A stretch of 53,294 nt of DNA from Hyphomicrobiales bacterium (GTDB lineage Bacteria > Pseudomonadota > Alphaproteobacteria > Rhizobiales > JAJFHC01), in contig JAJFHC010000136.1 in NCBI GenBank assembly GCA_021775835.1, positions 1 to 53,294 of the forward strand, given 5' to 3'. Shown one piece after another: positions 44,920-53,088 of this stretch. The notes beneath the pieces were generated by a model. That model was not told where the DNA came from. It searched no databases and saw only the letters and a program-made list of their open reading frames with translations. Within the stretch, counting starts at the first letter, position 1; each line of letters begins with the position of its first letter. The position numbers and the translations under genes are program-made.

Positions 44920-45558
44920 TTATTTTTCAAGCACTTCGAAAGCAATATCCGCTGTCGCCCACTGGTTCGAGTCACCTGACTCGTTGACAAGAGTACTGAT
45001 CTCACCAGCCAGCTTTTCGGTTTCTCCTTCAAACTGTCCAAACCCGCCGTTGAAGGCAAACACAATAGCATCTTCGAATGATTTGTTGTCTGTACTTGCC
45101 AGGATTTTCAGAAGGTTCGACCCTGTCGGAGCACCAACTTGCAGCTTGAACTTGGCGCCGTCTCCGGGAATACGCAGCACCGTATCCGCTGCGATTTTGT
45201 TGTCCTTGGCGAATCTGTTGGGGAAAACCATGGTCGATTTTCCATCGGCGTCGACACTAAAAATGGTGACATAGGAATCCAGATTGGCCCGCACATATAT
45301 ATCGAGCGACTCGCCGATCTTGTACTGGGCGCTCTTGTGGTTGATCCATCCATCAATCTTGAGATCTGACTTTGGCGCCGCGACAACCGATAAGGATCGT
45401 TGAGAATCGGAGAGCAATGCTTCCGCATTGGCGTTCGGCGTGAAGGAAGCCACCGCCATAACGGCCGCAAGCAGCGCGCCTGCACCGAATGAAGCAGCAA
45501 AGCGGCCACGTTTGTTCATTGAATGGTTCGCTGCACGATGGTTTGTTTTAAGGGCCAT
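44920..45558 (-). CDS. Secreted DUF4384-domain protein
   Basis: A 212-residue protein with a signal peptide (cleavage probable after ANA near residue 45) and a DUF4384 domain: YKIGESLDIYVRANLDSYVTIFSVDADGKSTMVFPNRFAKDNKI, then RIPGDGAKFKLQVGAPTGSNLLKILAS. The same domain forms the C-terminal parts of the two caspase-like proteins upstream, so this is a stand-alone version. The ATG at 45558 has a near-perfect AGGAGGA ribosome site. A CRP-type palindrome is centred about 140 bases upstream. Its function is unknown; DUF4384 probably has a beta-sandwich fold and may bind partner proteins or carbohydrates. Confidence 0.88.
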   Translation of the reverse strand: MALKTNHRAANHSMNKRGRFAASFGAGALLAAVMAVASFTPNANAEALLSDSQRSLSVVAAPKSDLKIDGWINHKSAQYKIGESLDIYVRANLDSYVTIFSVDADGKSTMVFPNRFAKDNKIAADTVLRIPGDGAKFKLQVGAPTGSNLLKILASTDNKSFEDAIVFAFNGGFGQFEGETEKLAGEISTLVNESGDSNQWATADIAFEVLEK

Positions 45559-45691
45559 GGTGTTGTCCTCCTGAAACTGAATGTTCCGTCCCTGGCGGGG
45601 TTGACGGCTTCTTGCATGATTTTTCAATGCGCTGCGCCCACAGCGGCAATTCTTCACTAACCGTGATGTGGGGCGGAATATGGCATCCTGG

Positions 45692-45707
45692 TGTGATCTA
45701 GATCACC
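45692..45707. promoter_or_regulatory. Near-consensus CRP site upstream of the DUF4384 gene
   Basis: TGTGA-TCTAGA-TCACC matches TGTGA-N6-TCACA at 9 of 10 fixed positions, and its spacer TCTAGA is the same as in the idealised E. coli CRP consensus. It overlaps the stop codon of the caspase gene at 45703 and lies about 140 bases before the DUF4384 ATG, in a 144-base gap that otherwise holds only a ribosome site and a G/C-rich inverted stretch. It probably serves the DUF4384-OmpA pair. Confidence 0.75.
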
Positions 45708-47142
45708 GTGAAATTGTATACTTCTTCAACGCCCTTGACCAATTCGCACTCCGGTTGACCGGACCGCCCGTCCAGACCTTCGTGAGTGCCGCCGTCAGAT
45801 CAGACAGATACTGTGTGGGATCGGACAGGTTTGCCAGCGAACCATTCTTTTCGAGCAGCTGTTCGATGTCGACATTGTCCTGCAACACGAGAGCAATCAT
45901 GGTGCCATCGCCAACTGGTTCCGAGGCCGTAAAATCAAAGCCGTAGTAAGCGTCGGGCACCGTCACCGGAGTTGCCGGTCCTATGGCGTTGCTTTTTCCG
46001 CTTTTGCGCATGATATCGTTCGGAAACAACTGCGTGACCTTACCGTCCGCATTGACATCAAGGAGGACGAGCCAACCCTCCTGTTTCGACGTGACTCTGA
46101 AACGGATCTTCTGACCGAGTTTGACCCGGTCACCGGGCAGGAGTTCGATGGCGACGTTATCGTTATCCGCGCCAACAATGATGTCCGTGGGCTCTATTGC
46201 CACCACCTGCACTCCGCCTCCGACCGTCGCGTCGGCTACAAAATCCATCTTCGGCGCCTCGAACGACGGCGTAAAACCCCGGTTGCATTGCTTGTGACTA
46301 TCGCACCAGGCCTTGGTTTTCCCCCGGACGTAAGACAGGAGTTCAGCATTGGAGATCACCCCATTGGCGTTGACATCGGCCGCGCGTCCTCTGAGCCCCT
46401 CGAGGAAATAGTTCGTGAAGACTCCACCATTGCGGTTGCCCCAGGAATATTGATTTGAAGACGCCGCCGACCAGATCCGCTGCGTGCCGGACGTTCGGAC
46501 AAAACTCTCTTCGCGCCGATGGGCCCGTTCCTTGCGCTTGTGGGTCGTGTTGTCGTCGCCGCCGCGAAATCTCGGAAAATAGGTGCGGGGCGAGAATTCG
46601 CCATTGCTGCTGGCCAGCGATCCACCGCGCGAAATCGTTCCTGAATGGCAGGAATCAATGATCGCTGTCAGGTTCCGGCCCGCCATGCGTGCAAGCAAAC
46701 TTGAGAATGTGTCATCGGTAATCTGGTTGCCGAAATTCTTTTGCGTATCATGGGGCGACAAGGTCTCATCGAGCCCGTCCCGTTCGTCGCCGTTGCGGTC
46801 CTTGACCTGCCCGCCGTGCCCGGAATAGTAGAACACGATTTCATCGCCCGGCCTGGTAGAATTGATCAGCCATTGCTCCATGGTGCGAATGATGTTCTGC
46901 CGGTTGGCCTTGCCATCCCGGAGGATTGCAATCTCGTCCTTTGCAAACCCCCAGTCCTCAATCAGAAATTGCTCCATGTTGGCAATATCCGCGGGTGGGC
47001 CTTTCAGGTCGGGAATGTTCTGATAGTCACCGATCCCCACCAGGAGAGCCCGTTTGCTGGCAGCATCCACGCCAACGGCTCCCTGTAGTCCGCATAGGGC
47101 TGCAGTAAAAACTGCAGCTGAAATGTTTCTCAGTAGCGGCAT
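45703..47142 (-). CDS. Exported metacaspase-like peptidase (C14) with DUF4384 domain
   Basis: A 479-residue protein: signal peptide (to about residue 28), caspase p20-like domain (about 30-280) and DUF4384 domain (about 305-430). The catalytic dyad is intact, His 109 in YYSGHGGQ and Cys 165 in IIDSCHSG. Inside the domain, DVNANGVISNAE (256-267) fits an EF-hand loop (D-x-N-x-N-G-x-I-x-x-x-E). A basic, Ser/Arg-rich insert (about 172-215, with HKRKERAHRR) follows the Cys and could be cleaved during activation. The ATG at 47142 lies 13 bases inside the preceding caspase gene, an overlap that couples their translation. A peptidase active outside the cytoplasm is implied; its substrate is unknown. 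Confidence 0.92.
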   Translation of the reverse strand: MPLLRNISAAVFTAALCGLQGAVGVDAASKRALLVGIGDYQNIPDLKGPPADIANMEQFLIEDWGFAKDEIAILRDGKANRQNIIRTMEQWLINSTRPGDEIVFYYSGHGGQVKDRNGDERDGLDETLSPHDTQKNFGNQITDDTFSSLLARMAGRNLTAIIDSCHSGTISRGGSLASSNGEFSPRTYFPRFRGGDDNTTHKRKERAHRREESFVRTSGTQRIWSAASSNQYSWGNRNGGVFTNYFLEGLRGRAADVNANGVISNAELLSYVRGKTKAWCDSHKQCNRGFTPSFEAPKMDFVADATVGGGVQVVAIEPTDIIVGADNDNVAIELLPGDRVKLGQKIRFRVTSKQEGWLVLLDVNADGKVTQLFPNDIMRKSGKSNAIGPATPVTVPDAYYGFDFTASEPVGDGTMIALVLQDNVDIEQLLEKNGSLANLSDPTQYLSDLTAALTKVWTGGPVNRSANWSRALKKYTISR

Positions 47143-48758
47143 TTTTTTGACCCTGCCCCGGGAGTTGTGAACAGTCCAACCGTTCCAACCTGGAATTTGT
47201 AACCCTTCAGAAGGTCGGGCAATTCCCGCCTTAGCAACGCCGCTACCTTGCGATCGTGAAGGCCATCGAGGCGCCGGTCGAGACCGGGCAGTCCGTCGGG
47301 ACTTGAAACCACCACCAGATGATCGGCGCCAAACGGTTCCCTGATGCAGAACGGCAAGTCGAATGTCTGCCCGACATCGGCCTTGCCGTGGTAGCGGCTG
47401 TCCGGAGAGGGCGGCCACGGGATCAGAAACTGGACGGTGCCGTCGGTGCCGAGATTGAACACGGTAAGACGAGGATATTTATGCCCATCGAGTGTCACTG
47501 AAACCTGTGAACCGGCTTCGTGGGCACTATGATCGGGCGTGATCCGCAAGCGCAGGGGATCGACATCGGACATGTTTCTCAAGTCACGCAGCAGCAGCCA
47601 TTTGTCCACGAGACCCTGGATGTCGCTCGCCCGCGCCCTGGCGCCGAGGCGCGCGACCACATCCCCCGTCGCATTGACCACATCTCCAACGCCATAATCC
47701 CAGGTCAGATCCGCCCGCCCCTCTTCGGCACGGTACACACTGTTAAGGCCGCTATAGATGTCCGAACCATCGTTGACGCCAACCACACGCAAGCCCAGCA
47801 ATCCTTTGCGATTACCGTCCACGGGCTCGTTGTCAACGCGGCCAAGACCCTTTTTCCCGACCTGGAAGGCAATTTCCGTAGGCCGGCCACGTGGCGCCAT
47901 CTGTGGGAACTGGCGTCCTTCTGATACGGTACGCACGCTTTCCACGAGATAGTTCTCAAGCTCCCGCGTATTGATGATGCCATCCCGGTTGCCGTCGGCT
48001 TTGCCACGTATGGCATTAGCAAAGGACCACGACAATGCGCCACGGGCTTCACCGTCTATGGGCACTTCCATGGCCAGTTCGTGATCCTGAACTGCACCAA
48101 AAAATATAACGTTATCCAGTTGTTCGCGATTTATCGCCGCAGAACTCGGATCTGGCGGCGGCAGCTTGTCGTCGACGATCTTGCCGTACCCTCCCAACCG
48201 GGTGCGCAATTTGCCGGCGCGCGGGTCGAAGCCGCGGGTCGCCGTGCCGGAATGACAGGAATCAGCCACGAAGATGATCTTCAGATGCCGGGCGTTCACG
48301 AACAATTTGTGAATCTCGTCATCAACGATCCGCTGCCCGTTTCCCGACGGTCCGGTGTGAAATCCGGCAAGCTGAAAGGTTTCGTCCAACCGGTCGCTTT
48401 CACTGCCCTTGATGCGTTCAGGCTCCTGACCGCCGTGGCCCGCATAAGAGAAAACCACAGTGTCGCCGGGACTTGCTTCCGTGATGATGTCTTGCCAGGC
48501 GGCGAGAATCGCTTCCCGTGTCGCAGCCCTGTCAAGGAGCGTGTGAACCCGGACCGCCCCGGCCTGTTCCAGTGCGCGACGGATGTCCTCAGCATCGTTG
48601 ACGGCTCCCGCCAGGGGCGGCAGGTTCACGTAGTCGTCAATGCCGACAACAAGTCCGAATGTAGCGCTTATGACAGGCGTCGGAAAGGCAAGGCCGGCCA
48701 GAACGCTCACGGCGCCGCCGGCCAATGTGTTCCGCAAAAAGCGCAACAGGCCCGTCAT
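47130..48758 (-). CDS. Exported metacaspase-like peptidase (C14) with C-terminal DUF4384-like domain
   Basis: A 542-residue protein with a signal peptide (to about residue 31), a caspase domain with intact dyad (His 108 in YAGHGGQ; Cys 168 in ADSCHSG) and an EF-hand-like loop DGNRDGIINTRE (255-266). The C-terminal region from about 395 contains VSVTLDGHKYPRLTVFNLGTDGTVQFLIP, a DUF4384-like strand pair, then GADHLVVVSS. A region between about 300 and 390 is unassigned. It is longer than and clearly paralogous to the downstream caspase. Its ATG overlaps the OmpA stop (ATGA), so OmpA and peptidase are made together. Confidence 0.92.
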   Translation of the reverse strand: MTGLLRFLRNTLAGGAVSVLAGLAFPTPVISATFGLVVGIDDYVNLPPLAGAVNDAEDIRRALEQAGAVRVHTLLDRAATREAILAAWQDIITEASPGDTVVFSYAGHGGQEPERIKGSESDRLDETFQLAGFHTGPSGNGQRIVDDEIHKLFVNARHLKIIFVADSCHSGTATRGFDPRAGKLRTRLGGYGKIVDDKLPPPDPSSAAINREQLDNVIFFGAVQDHELAMEVPIDGEARGALSWSFANAIRGKADGNRDGIINTRELENYLVESVRTVSEGRQFPQMAPRGRPTEIAFQVGKKGLGRVDNEPVDGNRKGLLGLRVVGVNDGSDIYSGLNSVYRAEEGRADLTWDYGVGDVVNATGDVVARLGARARASDIQGLVDKWLLLRDLRNMSDVDPLRLRITPDHSAHEAGSQVSVTLDGHKYPRLTVFNLGTDGTVQFLIPWPPSPDSRYHGKADVGQTFDLPFCIREPFGADHLVVVSSPDGLPGLDRRLDGLHDRKVAALLRRELPDLLKGYKFQVGTVGLFTTPGAGSKKCRY

Positions 48759-49681
48759 TCGATCAGCTCCACACGGCGGTCCATCTGAAAACGCTGCTCA
48801 TCGCTGTAACGCGACACGTCATCAGGCTGGAAACGCTCTTCCTCGCCCCGCCCGGATGTCTCTATTTTTCCGCTGTAGTTCTGCTGTAGCAGAAATGCTC
48901 TTACCGTCTCCGCACGACGTTGCGAAAGGGTCCGGTTGTAGGCGTTCGTGCCCCGTGGATCGGTGTGTCCCACAAGCGTGATGTCCGGCGAGTTGCGGGC
49001 CTTCAACTGAAACGCCAGATCAATCGCGGCCGCCTGGCCCTTTTCGTCGAACTCGACGGAATCCACACGAAAGGTTATGGGCACGGCCCGTGCCGTGGGC
49101 ACAAATCCGCGCACCCCGTGCGCGCCCAGGCCTGTGGGGACGCCTGCCCGGTTGCGTGGCGCCGGCACATAGGATGTCGAAAGCAGGCGTTGCGTTTCCG
49201 CCTTCTTGAACAGACTGCGAATAACATCCTGGGGCGGCGGCGATCTGGTGAGGTTTTCGTTTGCAATAACCTCAAGCGATTCCTGAAAGCGTTGTGAAGC
49301 GGCTTCCGCGTTCTTCGACTCAGCCTCCACGTCTCCCAGCATCGCCAGAACCTGCCAGAGGCGATTGTACTGCAGCGTCGCTTCCAGTTTTGATTTCTGG
49401 CTTATCGCCGTGGCGCCACCTTCCATCGCTGCTTCAATCTCCTTAGTCAGTTGAACAGCGACCTTGCGGCCAAGTCCTTCACGGTATGTATCCGTGCAAT
49501 CTGCCATCTTGGCAGCTTCGGTCCACAACCGCTTGAATTCTTCCACGGAGGCACGATCACCCAGGGCTTCAACCTCCTGGTGCAAGGCTGCACAACTTGT
49601 GGCAGAAGCAACCGAATTAATATCGAGGAAAGCAACAGCCGTGAGGCCCAGCATTCCACCGATTAGAGCAAATTTTCGCAA
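48755..49681 (-). CDS. OmpA-family protein with helical N-terminal region
   Basis: A 308-residue envelope protein from a TTG start with GGGAGGG 7 bases upstream; the resulting N-terminus (RKFALIGGMLGLTAVAFLDINSVASA) is a good signal peptide, while a longer start would add a polar Cys-rich stretch before it. Residues about 28-170 are mainly helical (EVEALGDRASVEEFKRLW; TLQYNRLWQVLAMLGDVEAES) and may form a coiled coil. The C-terminal OmpA domain (ITFRVDSVEFDEKGQAAAIDLAFQL, LVGHTDPRGTNAYNRTLSQRRAETVRAFLL) keeps the peptidoglycan-binding Asp and Arg. It is first in the OmpA-caspase-caspase operon and has a perfect CRP-type site about 100 bases upstream. Confidence 0.9.
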   Translation of the reverse strand: MRKFALIGGMLGLTAVAFLDINSVASATSCAALHQEVEALGDRASVEEFKRLWTEAAKMADCTDTYREGLGRKVAVQLTKEIEAAMEGGATAISQKSKLEATLQYNRLWQVLAMLGDVEAESKNAEAASQRFQESLEVIANENLTRSPPPQDVIRSLFKKAETQRLLSTSYVPAPRNRAGVPTGLGAHGVRGFVPTARAVPITFRVDSVEFDEKGQAAAIDLAFQLKARNSPDITLVGHTDPRGTNAYNRTLSQRRAETVRAFLLQQNYSGKIETSGRGEEERFQPDDVSRYSDEQRFQMDRRVELIE

Positions 49682-49773
49682 TGGTTTAGCCCTCCCTTGC
49701 TCTTTGCGCCCGGTTGCCTGATTGCCGCAGCAGCCGATCTTAATCGAATATCGGGCGCAGGCGAAGGGCTGTA

Positions 49774-49789
49774 TGTGACATGAATCACA
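49774..49789. promoter_or_regulatory. Perfect CRP-type site upstream of the OmpA-caspase operon
   Basis: TGTGA-CATGAA-TCACA matches all ten fixed positions of the CRP consensus. It sits in the 192-base gap between the stop of the PBP gene (49874) and the OmpA start (49681), about 100 bases before the latter. A TAAGAT hexamer near 49737-49742 on the minus strand could be the -10 element; this part is weak evidence. The site is placed as an activator site for the OmpA-caspase transcript. Confidence 0.8.
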
Positions 49790-49873
49790 ACCGTTTGGGC
49801 GATATACCACACGGAGCGGCGCGTCCTCGTTACATGGAATCCCTGCACCCTCCGCCTGCGGTCGGATATGGGG

Positions 49874-52165
49874 TTACCGGGGCAGTCCGGGCATCGGTGG
49901 TGGGGTACGGTCGAAATAGACGTTCGACATGATGTTGTTCCAGTACTTTGCCGGCAGCCCGCCTCCCGTAACGCTCTGCATCGGCTTGTTATTGTCGTTG
50001 CCCAGCCAGATCGCAAGGATCAGGTCAGCCGTGTAACCGACAAACCATGCGTCCCGGAAATCATTGCTCGTGCCGGTCTTGCCGGCGGCATCGCGCACAA
50101 ACGCCGCTCTTTTGCCGGTTCCTGATCGCAGGACCTCACGCAGCATCCGGTTCACCGCTTTCACGAGGGTCTCGTCGAGCACCTGTTCTGAACTCGGCGC
50201 CCGGCGCCAGTAGACCACCTTGCCGTCCAACTGTTGGGCAGCGAGGATCCCGAACGGTTCGATGCTGCGTCCGCCATTGGGCAATACGGCGTAGGCCCGG
50301 ACGAGGTCGAGCATGGTCGTCTCCCCAACCCCCAGCGCCATGCTGATCTTCGATGGAATTCGAGCGCGCATGCCCAAACGTTTTACCAGGGCCGAAATGT
50401 TGTGCCGGCCGACCTCCCGGGTCAACCGGACTGTCGCCGCATTACGCGACTGGGCAAGGGCTTCCGTCAGGCTCTGGCTGCCCGAATATTTGTTGTCGAA
50501 ATTGCGCGGATAGAGTCGGCCGTCCACTCTGATGGGGCGATCTTCGATAACCGAATCGGGCGACCAGCCGGCTTCGAGTGCTGCAATGTAAACGAAAGGC
50601 TTGAAGGCCGATGCCGGCTGGCGCCAGGCCTGGGTTGCGCGGTTGAACTGATTGCGCTGGTAGTTGGTGCTGCCCATCATTGCCCTGACAGCGCCATTGG
50701 GAGACATGGCCAGGATGGCCAGTTGTCCGGCGTTTCGGCGGCGGGCTTCACCGTGCATCTTCTGGGCCGCATGCTGGGTATAATATTGCATCAACGGATC
50801 CAGCGTCAGCAAGACACGGTAGCGGGCACCTGGCTTGAGCTCGAGGCCGTCGATCCGCTTCAGCGACAGCCAGTCACGGTAGAACTGATACTGGATCTTC
50901 TGGTAGATCCGGTCGCCGGTCTTGAGCGACGTGCCGTATTTGCGCGCCCAGATGCGGCGCAGTCGATCACGCTCGTTTGCACTCATGAGATCGCGCTCCA
51001 CGAGCATGTCGAGCACGACCTTTGCTCGCCGATGGGTCGATTTCCGCCGGCGGGGATTCCAGCGCCCCGGGCTGGGGAGCGCACCCACAAGCATCGCCGC
51101 CTGGTAGAGATTGAGGTGTTTCGCCCGGACACCGAAATAATACCGCGAGGCCTGCTCAATGCCATAGATGCCGTTGCCGAAATAGACCCTGTTCAGATAG
51201 AGCTCGAGGATCTCCTTTTTGGTCAGGGAAAACTCGAGCTTGAAGGCAAGCACCAGTTCCCGAATCTTGCGCATGGCGGTCTTGTCGCCGGTGAGAAACA
51301 GGTTACGGGCCAGTTGCTGGGTCAGTGTACTGCCGCCGGCACCGACCGGTCCGCCGGATCGGAAGCGCCTGACATAAGCCGCTACAGCCCGGAATGTGCC
51401 GACAGGATCGATCCCCGGATGGTACCAGAACCGGCGGTCTTCGCTGGCCACCACGATGTCGATGATATCTTCCGGCACATCTTCGTATTGGACCGGAATC
51501 GGAAATATCGGACTGCTGAAACTTATCGACCCGTCATTTTTTACCGTAACTTCCAGGCTGGGATGTCCGACCAGTTGTTTGATTTCCTTGATGTTGGGCA
51601 GTTGGCTGCTGATGTACACACCGAAACACACGAGAACCACGGCAATGGTAACCGCGGCCCTGAACCAGAAACGCGTAAATCTGAGCGCGAAGCTGTCACG
51701 GGTATAGTTTGCGGCCTGCTCGCGGCACAGGGCCGACGTGCGAAGGTTCCACGACGATCTGGGTTCCCGGCCGGGCAATTTGAGTTGAAGTCTGATCTTG
51801 CGGCCGAGGCGGCGGACCGATCGGTCGCCCAGCAAGGTCACGCCCAACACGACTTCGACAAGCGGGTTGGCAATGAAATGCTCCAGCGTACCGATCCCGA
51901 GGAATATGTGTTCGTGGTCCACATCCCGGGTGAGAAACCGGCGCACCTCGGTGTTTTCGCCGATGATCTTGAGAAAATCGTCCTTGCTCTGACCCAACAA
52001 TATGTAGAGCGCCGCGATCCGAAGCATTGTGTCGACATTGCAGGTGACATTGTCCGGGCGGTTGTGCCGCCACCATGGAATCAGGGGCCGCACCCGCTTG
52101 CGGTCGTGGCGCAAAATGCGCCGCATCCGCCCGGCCAATGCCTTGAAGGGACTCTGAAATATCAT
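49874..52165 (-). CDS. Class A penicillin-binding protein (bifunctional) with long N-terminal extension
   Basis: A 763-residue peptidoglycan synthase. After a cytoplasmic part of about 165 residues and one membrane segment (about 168-187), the GT51 domain holds VASEDRRFWYHPGIDP (catalytic Glu 242) and GGSTLTQQLARNLFL, and the transpeptidase has SxxK in QPASAFKPF (Ser 519, Lys 522), SRN (573-575) and KTGTS (Lys 696). Both active sites look intact. The N-terminal extension is unusual: DDFLKIIGENTEVRRFLTRDVDHEHIFLGIGTLEHF matches no domain I know. The gene lies next to the OmpA-caspase set on the same strand, 192 bases upstream. Confidence 0.93.
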   Translation of the reverse strand: MIFQSPFKALAGRMRRILRHDRKRVRPLIPWWRHNRPDNVTCNVDTMLRIAALYILLGQSKDDFLKIIGENTEVRRFLTRDVDHEHIFLGIGTLEHFIANPLVEVVLGVTLLGDRSVRRLGRKIRLQLKLPGREPRSSWNLRTSALCREQAANYTRDSFALRFTRFWFRAAVTIAVVLVCFGVYISSQLPNIKEIKQLVGHPSLEVTVKNDGSISFSSPIFPIPVQYEDVPEDIIDIVVASEDRRFWYHPGIDPVGTFRAVAAYVRRFRSGGPVGAGGSTLTQQLARNLFLTGDKTAMRKIRELVLAFKLEFSLTKKEILELYLNRVYFGNGIYGIEQASRYYFGVRAKHLNLYQAAMLVGALPSPGRWNPRRRKSTHRRAKVVLDMLVERDLMSANERDRLRRIWARKYGTSLKTGDRIYQKIQYQFYRDWLSLKRIDGLELKPGARYRVLLTLDPLMQYYTQHAAQKMHGEARRRNAGQLAILAMSPNGAVRAMMGSTNYQRNQFNRATQAWRQPASAFKPFVYIAALEAGWSPDSVIEDRPIRVDGRLYPRNFDNKYSGSQSLTEALAQSRNAATVRLTREVGRHNISALVKRLGMRARIPSKISMALGVGETTMLDLVRAYAVLPNGGRSIEPFGILAAQQLDGKVVYWRRAPSSEQVLDETLVKAVNRMLREVLRSGTGKRAAFVRDAAGKTGTSNDFRDAWFVGYTADLILAIWLGNDNNKPMQSVTGGGLPAKYWNNIMSNVYFDRTPPPMPGLPR

Positions 52166-52341
52166 ACCGGGACCTGACCGCGCTTTCCTGACGGTGCGAT
52201 GCTATCCATTCGCAGGGAAATTCTCAATGAATACCGCTGATGCCAAAAATGCAAACGTCATCAGATACATCTGTCTCATTGCCCGATCATGACTGTGTGT
52301 TAAGCTCCTGTCCTATCGCACACTGACTTCTGGGGGACGGC

Positions 52342-53088
52342 ATGCTGGATAAGTACTGCAGGGGGCCGCTTATAATTGCCCCGCTTTTTGTTGGGTTGCT
52401 CCTTTGGCAAGGCTCGGCACTCGCCGATGACATTCAGGACTGTATTTCCGGCAAGGGAGAGGTTGCAACACGCGGATGTTCACAGATCATCTCGGCAAAG
52501 GCGATCAATGGAGAGCCGCTCAGCGACAGCAAACTGGCCGACGCCCATGTTCTCCGCGGCATAGGTTACTTCAGCCTCAAGCAATATGACCTCGCCATCG
52601 CCGACATGAACGCGGCCATCGAACTCAGCCCAGAACATACGTCTGCCTATTACAACCGCGGCCTGTCTCATGCCATGCAGTCGAAACACGACAACGCCGT
52701 CGCCGACTACACAAAGACGATCAGTCTCGAGCCGCGTCACGAGAGAGCCTTCAACAACCGCGGCAACGCTCATCACCGGATGCGCCAGTTCGACCGCGCC
52801 ATCGAAGACTACTCACGAGCGATCGACATCAACCCCGCGGACAGTTTCACCTACAGCAATCGCGGCAGCGCTCATAATGCGACCGGACAGACAGAACGGG
52901 CCCTGGCCGATTTCGAGTCAGCCATCAGGCTCGACCCGGACAATGCCGGCGCCTATGTCAACCGCGCCTACGCTTTCAGGAACACCGGCCGGTTTGACGA
53001 GGCCATCGCCGACTATCGCCGGGCCCTGAAACTCAACCCCGCCCTCAAGCGTGCGAAGCAGGGGCTTGAACTGTTGACCGGACAATAG
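52342..53088 (+). CDS. Secreted TPR protein
   Basis: A 248-residue protein with a signal peptide (to about residue 29, ending SALA) and about five TPR units (for example AYYNRGLSHAMQSKHDNAVADYTK; AFNNRGNAHHRMRQFDRAIEDY; AYVNRAYAFRNTGRFDEA). The mature N-terminus has CISGKGEVATRGCSQII, nearly the same motif as CEHGKGKAAIRGCTRVI in the TPR protein at 3965-4795; the two share domain order but this one lacks the peptidoglycan-binding-like tail. GGGGGA lies 8 bases before the ATG. Probably a periplasmic scaffold. It is divergent from the PBP gene. Beyond its stop (53089-53294) no gene is supported. Confidence 0.85.
   Translation: MLDKYCRGPLIIAPLFVGLLLWQGSALADDIQDCISGKGEVATRGCSQIISAKAINGEPLSDSKLADAHVLRGIGYFSLKQYDLAIADMNAAIELSPEHTSAYYNRGLSHAMQSKHDNAVADYTKTISLEPRHERAFNNRGNAHHRMRQFDRAIEDYSRAIDINPADSFTYSNRGSAHNATGQTERALADFESAIRLDPDNAGAYVNRAYAFRNTGRFDEAIADYRRALKLNPALKRAKQGLELLTGQ

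Noticed and set aside
50234..52177. 647-codon plus-strand frame opposite the PBP gene
   Set aside because: Antisense to a PBP with intact GT51 and transpeptidase motifs; no plausible fold.
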